Positions 20,700 through 33,950 of a stretch of DNA of 64,000 bases are shown here, piece by piece. Below the pieces are notes generated by a model, which saw only the letters and a program-made list of their open reading frames with translations, did no database searches and was not told the DNA's origin. Both the position numbers and the translations under genes were made by a program. Within the stretch, counting starts at the first letter, position 1. Each line of letters starts with the position of its first letter. Source of the stretch: Capsicum annuum (taxonomy: Eukaryota; Streptophyta; Magnoliopsida; Solanales; Solanaceae); assembly GCF_002878395.1 (NCBI RefSeq), contig NC_061120.1, positions 113,835,212 through 113,899,211 of the forward strand, in the 5' to 3' direction.

Positions 20700-22555
20700 T
20701 TAAGTAAATAAGACAGGAATAACAGATAGAAGAATCTAACAATATCCAAACATAGAAATTCACCATAACTTTGAATCAATAGCTGCCTAACAACTCGTAC
20801 GAGGATTGACATTAAAAGATGTAGAAAAGCAGGGTGAGTGCAAACCATTAGTATTCAGTAGGCATTATATACCGATCGAGCCTAAGCAGATAGTATTTCA
20901 ATAAAGAATGCTAGAAAAATTAAATTTACGCATAGAAAAATTCCAACAGTTCAATAATATTAACAAATCATGATAATTACATGAAACACACATATATGGT
21001 GCAATATGATGCAAAGGCCAATGAATCTACCGATATACACTCTCTCTACAGTGGCATATTGTAAGGTAGGACCTATAATAGACTTGCAATGTTCATATAC
21101 TCATTTGGAGCAATTTTCCAAACATGCAAAAGCCGGATTTTGTCCATGACAAGTCAAATTTCGTCTACGACATTATAAATCAATGAAATCTTTAAGAAAG
21201 TCTTTTAAAACATCATTTACGAGAAAACCAAGTTCATAAGCTCATGCAATGAGTATAAGTATGTATGATCACAACACGACAAGGAATTTAAATGCAATAA
21301 TCATATCAAAACAATACAATGCTCAACTCATAATCACATGCCAAAAGTGTCACCCCAAAATCATGGCGACGCGACTGGCACTTGGTGCCATACTTGACTG
21401 AATGAATCAACTGAAACCAAATCAAATTACTTTGGTGGGCTGTCAAGTCCAAACTGGATTTGGAAAAAAGGATACAATCGCGTTAAAGACAATATAACAA
21501 AAGTATAATGTAAGGACAACTGGACTATAACTGATTATCTGACCCACATCAACGGATCGTCTACAAGCCTCTAGGATGAGAAATCAGTAATCACTAGTTG
21601 GGGACAGGCCCCATAATATTTATTAACTATACAAACTAAAGTAAACTCTAGACTCGGCAACTCCGGAAGGAACGAAGCATACCAATCATTAGCTGAACTC
21701 GATCATACACAACAAGGTCCTCTTTCCACCTAATAACCTACAGGCATGAATATAGTGGCCCCAAGCAATAGGGACATCAGTACGGAAGAATATACTGAGT
21801 AAATAAGGCATAAAATGACCATATGTAAAATAAAAGCTCAATTGAGATCAAGTATCAATGTATAACTATAGAGGTAAAGATAAAAGACCACCCTTTTTAT
21901 TTTAATAATTATGGAACCATGTACTTTATATTCTTTACTTTACTTTACGTTTCTTTGTGTATAAACTTTGCAACATGAAATATAATGATCAACTGATCAG
22001 TACTAGAAGAGAAAGATCATTACAAATATCAATCGGGATCGGCCGTATGCTAGGTATCTGAACCTCTTGGGCTGCCACCCACAAATACATCAACTAGGAT
22101 GCCACCCATAAACACATCAACTGGGATTTGCCCTATGCTAGGTATGAGAACCCCTTGGGCAGCCACCCATAAACACATCAACTGGGATCGATCCTATGCT
22201 AGGTATTAGAGCCCCTTGGACTGCCACCTATAAATACATCAACTGGGATCAGCCCTATGCTAGGTATTAGAACCCCTCGGGATGCCACCATAAATACATA
22301 GATTATGTTATTTAGTTAATCTAACCTTTGAGATTGTTACTTTTGTGGGCGTAATTACTTTTCAGCTTTTTGAACTGTATACATGTGAGGTAGACATGTG
22401 AATAAAGATACTCGAGACAATAATAATGACAGAGGAAGAAAAGGCACTTCAATGTCATACTCAAAAATATTTATGACTCAATGAACATCATTGGACACAA
22501 TGATTACACACAAATGAACCATGATGATACGTGAGAAGTAAGGACTCTAGGGTAT
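20700..22555. repeat. LTR-like repetitive DNA with a tandem repeat
   Basis: The composition and phrases such as gggacatcagtacgg...atactgagta, seen again in inverted LTRs near 39210 and 49400, suggest fragments of Ty3/gypsy LTRs in reverse orientation. No edges could be fixed. It contains the tandem repeat at 22027-22300. Confidence 0.4.
22027..22300. repeat. Tandem repeat, about 60-bp unit, 4-5 copies
   Basis: Units share ACATCAACTGGGAT, then CCTATGCTAGGTAT, then CCCCTTGGG and GCCACCCATAAA. The second unit is truncated. Arrays of this type occur inside Solanaceae retrotransposon LTRs. Confidence 0.8.
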
Positions 22556-22735
22556 GTATTTCTAGACTATCAGACTCATAGACTAAGAAACAAAGAAGTC
22601 CTTCTAGTCAAAGTTATTTGGTGGAATCAGTTCGTTGAGGGAGCTACTTGGGAAGTAGAAGCAGACATGCGTACCAAGTATCCTCACCTATTCTCTGCTA
22701 ACTCAGATTTAGGTCAAGGTAACAGTTCTTCTTAA
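22556..22735 (+). pseudogene. Chromodomain end of a Ty3/gypsy (chromovirus) pol
   Basis: Reads LRNKEVLLVKVIWWNQFVEG then ATWEVEADMRTKYPHLFSAN and stops near 22735. This is the C-terminal chromodomain that follows integrase in Tekay/Del-type chromoviruses. Everything upstream in pol is missing, so only the 3' end of the element survives, followed by its spacer and LTR. Confidence 0.85.
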
Positions 22736-23164
22736 GATTTTCAGTTTTCATGTCCAAATTTCAGTTACAACTTGATATTAGCCTCATACTCAGGATTCCA
22801 TTTTTAAACTAGGTACTAAGTACCATTGCATATTCAATTATATGTTAATGCATTAGATTAGTCATGTATTTATGCATCAGAATGCATTCTCCTTGTGAGA
22901 AGACTCAGTGATTAAAAATCTCTATCATGTAATCAGTTTCATCATGTATTCATACATCAGATATGTGTTATCTACTTATCAGTGCTCTGAGTCGTGCATC
23001 TATTTATCAACTTAGTCATGGCATCATGCATCAGATATGCATGCTCAGTATGAATCTCTAAAATGTCAGTTATGTCAATCATATTTCATTGTTCATATTC
23101 AATGTGTACTTCAGCTTATCTTTTCTCCTCTCTCAGTCAGTCTCATTCGAGGACAAATGTTCCC

Positions 23165-23176
23165 GAGGGAGAGATA
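23165..23176 (+). promoter_or_regulatory. Polypurine tract of the chromovirus
   Basis: The purine-rich gagggagagata lies directly before the LTR and is repeated in the nested element near 41311-41330 on the minus strand; it primes plus-strand synthesis in LTR elements. Confidence 0.7.
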
Positions 23177-23177
23177 T

Positions 23178-25691
23178 TATAATACCCCAAAGTTTTCTAA
23201 CTAAATTTTTTATCTCAAGAATGTCAAGTGTTAGCTTCTAAATTGAATGATGTTGATTCCATGAGGAATTTTTAAGATTTTCACTTTTTGTCATATGAAA
23301 ATTCAATAATCTTTTGATCAATATAAAATTTGCCTAAATCCGATAACTGGGTAAGAAGTTATGACTATTTCAAGTTCTCATTGTAAAACAAAAACATATT
23401 AGTCGGTGGTGCGCCACACCACTAGAGAAAATGGAAATTTTCAAATTCTAGTATTGGTCCGTGATAGTGGCGCGTCACACCAAACTTTAAGGTCGCAAAT
23501 AAAGTGACAATGCGATGGCTCTATATCGCGCCATCTATCAATTTCCTGTTGTCAAATTCTAGTGACACGGTGCAATAGCACCGGGTTACACCAGGGGTCC
23601 AATTTGGGAAAATTTTACTAAAAAATTAAAAGTCGCATCCAGGGTTAAAACGGTTAATTTTTCACCCCTATTTAAGCCCATTAACATGAGATTCAACAAT
23701 TTGGAACCCAAAATATACTAGTTTCTCTAAATTTTCTCTCAAGAACAAGCAAGGGTTTCAATTGGAGATTCAATTTCAAGAAATCATCTCCGTCAATCTT
23801 GAATAAATCAAGAACTAATGTATGTCATGTGTTGATTCATGTGTCTCTTTCACCCATGAAGCTCAAGAGTCTCTTTCCATAATCCATGATTTGTATATTT
23901 ATGAATATTCATGATTGGATTAAATTGAAATTCATGTTCATGATGTTGTGTGGTGTTGATTCATGTTTTAAATTACATATTTCAATGCTTGACCCTAGTA
24001 TATGAAGAATTTCATAAAAATCATGATAAACCCCTTTCAAATTACAAGTTGATTAATGTATTCATGATTATTAGATGTGTTGATGATGGTATAACCAAAT
24101 CATTCTCCCTATGTGTTTGATTAAATGCCTTTGAGAAAGAAAAGTGCCATGCTAGTATGATAATATGAAATCCTCCTTTATGTACAAGTTTATGCATGTC
24201 ACATGTTTGATGAAATGCCATAATAATTGAATTATAAATTGTGATGTGGGTCATCTATTCAAGAAATTCATGCTTTGTTAGTTTCTTTCCATCTAGTCCT
24301 GGGGGTACGTGTAGCCGACAATTTAGTTGTGTGCCTAGAGCCAGTATTATGTTTTAACGATATCCTCAGTCAAGCTATGATCCATAGAACTCAGTCAGTC
24401 ATGTGACTCAGGAAAGCTTAGTAATATAGTAATCTCAATACTATTCCGTCAGTCAACGAAACACAGTTAATTCAGTACAGTTTAGTTCAGTAATCCATGA
24501 TCAGTGTTTATTCAGATGGGAGTAGGAATTAGTATCGAGTGAACCCAAGAAAGGGAACACACTATGTCAGATGAGGGTGTGATTCTTAGAAGTCTTCCTT
24601 GCATTCCAGAACTATGTAGCCAGTATAGGTTGGGCATCAACACTGTCAGATGAAGGTTGTTGAGGTAGAAAAGCACTGTCAGATGAAGGCCCACCGTTCT
24701 TTTGTGGAGACACTATCAGATGAGGGTTACTCACAACTTGTCCTTACCAGTGGTGCGGTATTGACACCCTTCTAATTATAGTTACAGATTGGACCCCAAC
24801 TCAGCCATAATGGCTATTAGGAACTTGTCGGTTAGATAACTACTCCCCACAGTTTCAGTTACAGAATTAGGATTGTCAGATAAAATTATTCAGTTGTAGT
24901 AATAGAACTTAGATAGTTCTACAGAATTCCTGACTTTCAGATTTAGTCAACTCGGATACAGTATGGAACTAAGCTATTTCTATCTGATTTAGGACTGTCA
25001 GATATAATCACTCATGTCATCAGTTATATCAGTCATCAGAATTTAGTTATCAGTCACGTTAGTTATCAGTAAACTCATGTTATCACAATCTCAGATATAG
25101 TTACACGTATTCATGCATGTATTCTCAGATTCATATTAGTCAGTTAGCCAATATTGTTCATGCATATGAACCCCATATATTCATCCTGCCTTCCATGCAT
25201 ATCAATACATTAAAAGTACTAACGTATTTGTGCTATTGTGTCTTATTCCATAGGTTCAGAAGCATGAGCTCCAAATCATCAGTAGCATTCCAGTCTCAGT
25301 AGTCAGAGTTAGCAGTGAGTCCTCATCTCTTGAGGACATGATCATTTATTTATTATCTCATTAAGTAATTTATTAGTTGGAGTTAGTCGGGGAAATATCT
25401 CATCAACTCCTCATTCAGATAGTTTAGTCAGTTAGAGGCTTTCCAGACTATTATGTTCAGACTATCATGTTATTTCAGTTTTGTTTTGGGTATTTCATAC
25501 TCCATTCAAATGGTATATCTTTATCAGTTTTGTTACAGTCTTGAACCGTATAGCCTTTCTATTCATGTTTCCGCAATAATATAGTATATTATATAGTATA
25601 CGAGTAAAGATATTATTGATGGGTTATCTTGTGGTCCTTCGGGGTCATGAGAATTGTGTAGCATTCTGGGTACTAGATCCAGGGCTTTACA
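23178..25691 (+). mobile_element. 3' LTR of a Tekay-type chromovirus
   Basis: About 2.5 kb, beginning tataatacccc after the polypurine tract and ending gggctttaca. It contains repeated CTGTCAGATGAGGG motifs (about 24540-24740) and a TATA-like region near 23650-23670 (ctatttaagcc), all found in inverted form in the LTRs of the element at 38743-44443. The 5' half of this element is gone, so no target duplication can be tested. Confidence 0.78.
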
Positions 25692-28600
25692 AGATTTCAA
25701 ATGCATCCCAAGGCATTGACCGAAGCTTGGAATCAAATTCCAAGTTTCAGAAGTTGTCTGTCATGGTTGGAGATACCACAATCGCGGTAAGTTGAGTGTG
25801 ATCACAATGGTTGCGATCACGACCTAGCACGTATGCTTATCTCTCCTCCTATGAGTTAGGAAAGGTCTATTTAAAGGCTCTCTTGGCTGAGAATTGGCTA
25901 TTTCTTCCATTTCTTTGAGTCCCAAAACCCTAATAGAGTGTAAGATCCTTAAAGTGAATCTTGTGGGTTGATTGGGAGCATAAATATCTTGTGTATTCAC
26001 AATTAACAACAAATCTAAGGTAATATCCCTTCAATTTTGGTGTTGATTTCTTGATTTAAGACCCAAAACCCCAAATGGCTTAAGACTAGATTTTAGCCCC
26101 AAATATGGGTGATTTGTACCAATTTATTGAGGGGTATAACTCCCTAATTATTTTTGAAGAGTGGGTTGGTCTCAAAAACTTATTTTTTATATCGGGACCC
26201 ACTTAGGGGTTTTGGTATCATTTTTGGACCCGAAGCACAATAGTGCAATATGGGTATTGTTAGACTCGTATTGAAGAGTAGATTATGGTTTTGTTAGTGT
26301 GATGGCATTTTGTGGATTGTGAAGTGAGGATAAGCATATGGTGTATGATATGATATTTTATAGTTCATCTTTGAGGTAGGCCTCTGTCTACTCCTCTTCG
26401 TAGATGACATATGATATATATTATGTGTGAATATGGATGTTAGACTTGATTATTCATAGAGTAACTTAGCCTTGATTATTGATGCTTTGGGGATTAGATA
26501 AGGGTTTTAGACATGCAAGATGATATGTTTATAACCCTTTTGAATCCTAGTGACTTCTCTCTCTAGCTTAGATTAGATGTATTATGGTTATAATGTAATG
26601 CTATGTTTGGGACGAGGTTTTAGAATTTGAAGCATGAATTAGAGATTTGATGTTATTGTACTAGTGTGGTAGTCTTGAAACTATAACTTAGGTAGAGTAG
26701 ATTTGAGCACCCTCGATTCTAGTTGAAGCTCTTATCTTAAGCTTGAATATGGCTTATTTGATGTCTTAAAGTAGAACTAGAGACCTTAGCCTAGTGTGGG
26801 GCATGGTGTGCCTACGTTTGGAAATTGAGGTTAAGAAGTGGGATCGCCTGACACACTTAGGCAAAGACTTATTTATGTCTTGTGGAATTAGTTGCAGATG
26901 ATAGACATAGATGGGGCTAGTAAGCCTTAGTATAAGGTTACTTCGTGACTTGGTAGATTGTATTGATGTTCCTCGAATTTTGGGATTTGAGTTATGGCTA
27001 TGATACTCCTTGTGGAAGTAATAGTGGGCATTTAGATATTATATTCCCCTTGGATATGTTATATGTCCTATAGAGATGTTAATTCCTCTTAGACTTGATT
27101 CTTAGCCTATAGAAATGCTATTTCCTTTGGTTATGAATGTTAGCCCTGTAGAGACAATATTCCTCTTAGATAAAATGATTGCCCTAGAGAGGTGATAGTT
27201 CTCACAGTCATGATGTATGACCTATTAATATAAGATATCCTATATAAGATATAATTACTTAATTATTGATATTATACCTCCTATATGAGAGATGCCCTCG
27301 ATGTGTACGATAACTAGAGATATGCTACGACTTATAAATATGATTATTGCTATATAAGTTCTGGATATGTATATGGGCCTAAGGCCGTGACTATAATGTT
27401 GTGATTATTTCAGCTATATAATTAGGCCAAGGGTCGTGTTATGACAATGATTGGATATCTGAGAAGGGCTTATCATTATAAAGGATATGATTACATTTTA
27501 TGGATTCATATACATGTTTTATATACACATATCTCCAGTATGGAATGGATAAAGATGCATGTTATATCCTGCGTTTTGGCCTTAGCAAATTTTCCTTGAA
27601 ATCCATTCTCTGGACCATATACAACTCATGGATATGAGCCGTATGATAGGTTACGAGTGATATGGTCCTATCGTAAGCTGACCAGTATTATTGCTAGGAT
27701 GTTTTGATCACTAGAATGGTCATGACTTAAGAGTATGAGTCATAAGGCTTGGATATGAATCGTATCGATGACTCATATGGTGGGTAGTGTTTGATCCTTT
27801 AGATAATTCACTCTGCTAGGGATACGGATCATGGGTATGGATTGTATGCTGAGGTTACGAATTGGTTAAATGAGTCATATAATGGAAAGTGCCTGATCCG
27901 AGGTTAAGGCCTAGGTACGACTGTGGGAGCCAATTGTAAGGAAGGGTATGACTCGTAAGAGAGTTAGTCGTATCCCTGTTATGGGTTTTTAAGGGACTTA
28001 AGTGGGGGTATTCTATACATTTCCCTACTTAACCTAACTATGGCCCACAAATTCTAATATACTTAGGAGATTATTTACCCTATTATTCTATTCATTAACA
28101 CATAGAAAACTATTCCTAAACATTCAACAATTCTCTCAAGAGCTTTTGGGGCAAGAGAGCTAGGGTTTCAACTTGGGGATTTCTTTGGTGATTTTCTTCC
28201 ATCATCTTTCTCAGTTTAAGGCATATTTCTCTTCCCTACTTAATATTTCTAAAAAGGCATGAATTTTATGGTCATTTTCATCGTTTCAATAGTGCATGAG
28301 TTATGGTTTTCCACTAATAATTGGGTGTTTTGGTGTAAATGGTTTGGTTATGGTTGTATGAATAATGTATCAAATTGAAAAGTTCATTTGGAATCGCTTT
28401 ACCTATAACATAAGGAACTCAAATATGAAATTTCATCTAAACTAAGGCTCAAATCAGACTTCAAATTACCATCTTACACCTTCTTAAGTTTTGGCAAAAA
28501 AGTCCTAAAAATCTATTTCATATACGTGATTGATCGATGAAATTAATGGGGAATCATTTGAGATATACCAAAATGAAGGCTAAGAACTTACACCTCATAA

Positions 28601-29046
28601 AAAAAAATCTTCAAAATAGTCTTAATTCAACCTCTGAAACTCTACAAAATAGAAAATAAAGATTAAGTTCGAATTTAGAAATTAACTCTGTTCAAATATA
28701 GTTCCACCTTCGCCAAAACGGAGAACCTATTATAATCGTGAAGGCAACTTGAACCGACCCTCTTTGCGGACCCCAAGTGCTTTCTTACGAATGTAAATGT
28801 TAACCCCAAAGCTATTTCACAATCATGACTCAAGTCTTGCAACGCAGATAAGAAACCAGTTGCACTAACAACTGGTGCATCAATAGTGGTCCAAACACTG
28901 AATCACCTATCATAACTCACCAAGAATCCCCAGAACACTGATAAATAGTGCAAATAAATTATAATACTTATTATGGACCCGTTGAAATAGATAAAACACC
29001 ATTCTGACATTGTTTAGATCTAATGTTGGCAGAAGTCAACCCAAAC
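25692..29046. repeat. Degenerate LTR-like DNA, unassigned
   Basis: Two promoter-like patches suggest two stacked LTR fragments: near 25865 (ctatttaaaggctctc, followed by an aaaaccctaa leader) and near 28000-28150 (a leader with agagagctagggtttcaac). Between 27600 and 28000 many GTATGAGTCATA/TACGACTCGTA-like motifs recur, as in the Athila LTR. No gene or intact edge was found. Confidence 0.4.
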
Positions 29047-29050
29047 TTAA

Positions 29051-30091
29051 GGTGTGTTTGGAATGAAGGAAAACGTTTTCCATGGAAATATTTTCCTAGA
29101 AAATATTTTCATGGAAAACAAGTTGTTTTCTTACTTATTTTCTTATGTTTGGTTGGTGAATGGAATATATTTTCTGAAAAACATTTTCTAGTGTTTTGGT
29201 TGGTAAATGAAAAAATATTTTTTAAATAATACATTTTAGTGTTTAGCTAAAGAGTAGTAACTAATTTTTAGAAAAATAATTTTGGACCTCATACAATAAA
29301 TTTTTTAAGGTATGTTCGGTATAGAGGAGGAAACTATTTTCTAGAAAAATAAGTCGTTTCTTACTTATAATCCCGTGTTCGTTACGTAAGTAGAGAAATA
29401 TTTTTTAAAAGTATTTGTATATATTTAACAAAACGTAATGAGAATAAATATTGTAAGAAGGATGGGGTAAGAAAAAGATTTTGAAACTTGTTTTAGAAAA
29501 ACAAATAAAAAAATTAAATCTTTTTTAGGGAGGCGGCCGGGGGTGGGGGGGAGGGTTCACAACAGATGGTAGGGGTAGGGTAGGAAAAGAGTTTTAAATA
29601 GTTTTTTGAAAAATAAAGTTAAAGAATAATTTTTTTGTGGGGGGTGGAGGTGGGGGGGGGGGGGGGGGGAGGGGGGAGGGGGGCATAGAGGAGTGAGGTT
29701 GGGGTAAGAAAACAATTTAAATTCTTTAAAAAACATATTTAAATTTTTTTGGCGGGGTTTGGGTCAGAAAAAGTTTGAATTTTCTTTTAAAAAATAAATA
29801 TTTTTTTGGAGGGGGATGGTAGGGGTTAGGGGATAGGGTAGTGGATGAGGTAAAAAAATTAAAATTTTTATTTGGATGGGGTGGTAGGGGATTGGGGGTT
29901 GGGGTAGCGATGGGTGAGTTTGAAAGTTATATAAACATTTCAACTAAGAGTGAGGTTGAAATAGAATGTTGAAAAATATTTTTCTTTAATTTTTGAAGGG
30001 AAGTCATTTTCTTAAATTTGAGGAAAACAAATTGATTTGAGAAAATTGAAAAACATTTTTTAGAAAATGTTTTCCTTCGTACCAAACACAC
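29051..30091. mobile_element. MITE-like element of about 1 kb with GTGTGTTTGG inverted ends
   Basis: The left end ggtgtgtttggaatgaagga pairs with the right end read in reverse (gtgtgtttggtacgaaggaa). Both ends continue with matching aaacattttcc-type sequence. TTAA flanks both sides (29047-29050 and 30092-30095), compatible with a TTAA or TAA target duplication. The interior holds long G-rich tracts and AAAATATTTT stretches; no transposase frame. Confidence 0.75.
29520..29910 (+). repeat. G-rich tracts inside the MITE
   Basis: Repeated runs of G, the longest around 29650-29690, alternate with A/T blocks. Several G runs of 3 or more close together could form G-quadruplexes in DNA. Long mononucleotide runs are also a common place for assembly error. 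Confidence 0.75.
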
Positions 30092-30164
30092 TTAAAGAAA
30101 CTCAAATATCCAACCAAAAGACCAAAACATCACTAAATTCCTCGAGAAGTCTCATGACTCAAGT

Positions 30165-30686
30165 GTCATGACCCAATGGCACCCATACTAACTCTCTGGT
30201 GGGAGAAACATTTACTCCAACGCTTAACCTAAACACTTAGTCATTTTCAAGAAACAAATATTAACTTATCAAGACGAAATGATATAATCTAAAAAAAAAT
30301 CATCAATAACATAACTGTAAAATAAAACAACTACCTATTAAAAGTTTTCAAGGACCCAAAAGTCATTGTATTAGAATATTCTAACCAAAACGGAAGTCTA
30401 AGATAGATATCCAAAAAAAATAAATAAAACAAGTGTATCATTGTTTGAAAGAACGACATTTTCAAATGAGATTATCCAATGTCTTCCTAACAGTAGATGC
30501 TTACCCATGGATCAGAAAGCTGCTGATCATATGTTATATTCGGGGACTCATCTCAACTGCTCAAACACTATCTGCACTCAACAAAAAAAGGAGAACATGT
30601 AATATCAACATAAACACTATATATTGGTAGGCATTAATGGCCGACTCAACTCAGACCCACACTTAGACCCAAATCAAATATGAGTA
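30165..30686 (-). repeat. LTR fragment related to the outer chromovirus LTR
   Basis: The sequence tgtcatgacccaatggcacc at 30168 onward resembles the inverted LTR edge at 30687 (tgtcatgacccaaaaatt...ggcacc). It appears to be the end of another LTR of the same family, cut by the next element. No coding signal. Confidence 0.5.
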
Positions 30687-33600
30687 TGTCATGACCCAAA
30701 AATTAAAGTATGATGGCACCTACTCCATCCCAACCCTGGGTAGGTAAAACCAACACCCAAAGAGATAAAAAATGTAAAAATAAATAAATAAAACCTAATA
30801 CAAGACATCATGAGAAATTCATTCCATAATAAAGATAAACAACAATAGCCAAAACTGAACAAAATAGAACTCCAAACTCCAAAATCTGATGTCATGAGTA
30901 AAGAGTAGAATACTGATAAGGGTATGAAAATACATAAGTCTGCCATTGAATTTTAAAATAAGGAATTTATAAGTAAGATGAATTTCTGAATCAAGCTTCA
31001 AATGAGGAGCTTACCCATTCTCCAAATTAGACTCGATTATCTCACAATCTCACACTTCACGAGTCACACTCGAACTAAGATCTGCACCAAAAGAGTATAA
31101 AAAGTAGGAGTGAGTTTGACGAAAACTAAACAAGTAAAGTATACTATGAACACTCTTCTACCTGCATATAAAAAATTCACGATGGTGGCTCAAACCGTAT
31201 CTCTTAACAATTTTACAAGTATAATAATAGTAGCAGAATAAGAATATACAAATAAGAATAAGTATAAGTATAAGTATGTCCTTACGCTTCTTAAACATGC
31301 ATTTTAACAAGTATACGAAGAAATAGTTAACATGAACACATAAACCAAGTTGGGTTTTCAACTACATTTAACCATCACCTACTAAGTGATACTCTACACC
31401 ATTACTATGTATCTTATTTGGGGGATCATCTTAGAATACAATAAATTAATATGTATCCACACCTTTGTTCCACCCTTTATGGCACTTACAACCTTACATA
31501 TTAAACCTATACATCATCACAATTTCCCCTGCCACTCATATCCTCACTCAATATGCACCATGACACAATTGACTTAAAGTGAACATTCATTACCTTTTTA
31601 CACAACTTTGAAGCATATTAACCCTACAATCTTCCACAATTGATTTAACATTTACAATAATACATACTATCTCAAATCATAATTTAATACTACACACAGC
31701 CACAATTCTTATTCAAGAAAATACAAAATTACTATTTTTATCCAACTAAACATCGTGTCCGCAAGACTAAACATGAAATTTCCTAGCAATATATGTCATG
31801 AATATATTTTCTAACCCAGGTCTGTTCTACACAATTAAACCTAGTCTATTAGGACAAAAAAGGGTTTCTATGGATGCATGAGCACAAACTTCTAGCTTTT
31901 TTCTAGTGATTCCTTACGGGAAATTTGTAAGAAAATGATGGTTTTTACCCTACTCAAATATATTACCCTCTCTCCATTGCTCTAAGGTCATAAGGTAACC
32001 CGAGGTTTTTTTTAGAAATAAACCTTATCCTATTTGCAACTGAAGAAAAGAAGGGAAAATAATAAAATAAGTGACTGATTCTGGTCCTCGACATCCCACT
32101 ATAGCATCTTGAAAGCAGCTACCATGGTGCTATTATAATGGAAAAATTCCTGCTATGTCGGGATGACTGTAGCCCAACACAAAATTCAAATTCCAATTTT
32201 TTAACTAAGTCTTTACACATTAGTTTGATACTATATTTTATAAAAATTCTCATACCCCATGCCTTTGGACAATGTGCATTTAGTAATGACAAATAGGTCA
32301 TTACACTAAGTCAACCCAATCCCAAGTAAAAGGGTAAAGAAGAGGTTCTTTTTTATTTAGGTTAAACTAGGAACTATTCTAAAGCAACCTATCTAAAAAG
32401 GGGCGATGAGGCCTACTACAAGTTTCAAAAATAAAACCCAAGGCAAGGACCTACTTGAACCTATTTTAAGGCTTTGCAATTTTGCCTCAAGGCCCGAAGT
32501 AGGCTAGATGTAATCCTAAAAGATAAGAAAACACTAATTAAAGGGGAAATTAGGCTGAAATCTACCTTTGAAGCCCCTACTTGACTAAAAATTGTAAAAT
32601 GTTACTACTAAGTATTCAATCCATAAGAACCCACCCATAAATAGCAAAACATCATACTAACACTATAACTGAGAAAAGTCTAGAAGAGGAGTAAGCCTAC
32701 CATACTTGGACACAGTTGGAAGCATGCTAAATCCTTTATAATGGATTTTTTACCTTCTAAGAAGTCTTTGACCACTGACATATTATCAAAATTATATTCT
32801 ATATCTCAAGACAAGAACAACAATATCCATATTGTAAAGTTATGATTCAGGTGAAAAATAAGTTAAAAATTCCCTTATAGGGCCTGCTTATAGAATCCCT
32901 GAATTAAAAAGTCACAACATTCCTTGGGTAATAATAAGCTAGTGCTAAAAAATTGGCATGACCAACCCTCAAATTCATGCCTAAATTAGCCCACAAAGCT
33001 TGCGTAAAAAAGAATTTAGAGTAAAAATTAAAAAAAAAATTAATCCAGAAATTTATGAGATTAAGATGGGGAAATGATAACTTTTGTGTTTCCAAGTCAA
33101 ACCCATCTCTAATTATCAATGCCCCACTAATTCTCGAGATCCCAAGGTTACTTATGGTGCTTATAATTAAAGAAGTTAGAGCTAAAAACAAAGGGGAAAC
33201 TATTTATATTGCTAGGGGTTTCCTGATCACTATCGCAGGACCCCTAGTTGTGACCACCTAACCATACTAATAGGACTATCGAGATTGTGGTGGCCTTGTC
33301 ATGTGATTACCATGGACAAGCTATCCCGATCCCACAACACTCATCGCTGTCATAGGCCCCAGTCTTGCAATCGTGAATTAGCAGATCCTCGCAATTGCGA
33401 AGGTCCTCATCGTGATAACAATGAAGGATTTGGACCTACACTAAGTGATGATGCACCACCAACTTTTCTAAGTTAAAAAATTCCAAATGGCCCCTCGAGA
33501 TTCATTCAGAATCTCATGAATATTATACCCTACCAAATTCAACATTTTAGATACAATAAAATTATTAAAATTTCCTTGAAAGGTTGTTTTGATAAAAAGT

Positions 33601-33950
33601 GGATCCCACACCCAAGGTTCCATTTTTACCAAAATCCAACCAATAGTCCAAAATGATCATGAAAGAATCAAGACTCGGATGAAGGGTCCTCGTAGCTTAA
33701 AATTGACATTCTGAAGCCAATTGAATCATCAGATTGGCAGTTGAGTTTATTTACCTAAGGTTTTAGATTGAGACTATTTTCTTAATTTCAAAAGCTCTAA
33801 AATAAGAAAATACCATTAAAAGACAAACAACTGCTTGATAACTAATCTTTCTATCTCAATAAGACATAAATAACTTGTGGAAGCTATAGCAAAATATCTA
33901 AATGCAAAAAAGCATAAGCACATAAAAAATGACCTGGAGGGTTATTGCCA
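30687..33950 (-). mobile_element. 3' LTR of the outer chromovirus
   Basis: The low-coordinate edge is tgtcatgacccaa and the high-coordinate edge gggttattgcca, i.e. the LTR begins TGGCAATAACCC on the minus strand and ends in CA. A TATA-like tataaatag lies on the minus strand near 33205. It matches the 44445-46536 LTR with considerable divergence, indicating an old insertion. Confidence 0.6.

Noticed and set aside
30689..31361. Minus-strand hydrophobic frames that look like membrane proteins
   Set aside because: They lie in the outer chromovirus LTR and have no conserved partner in the other LTR.
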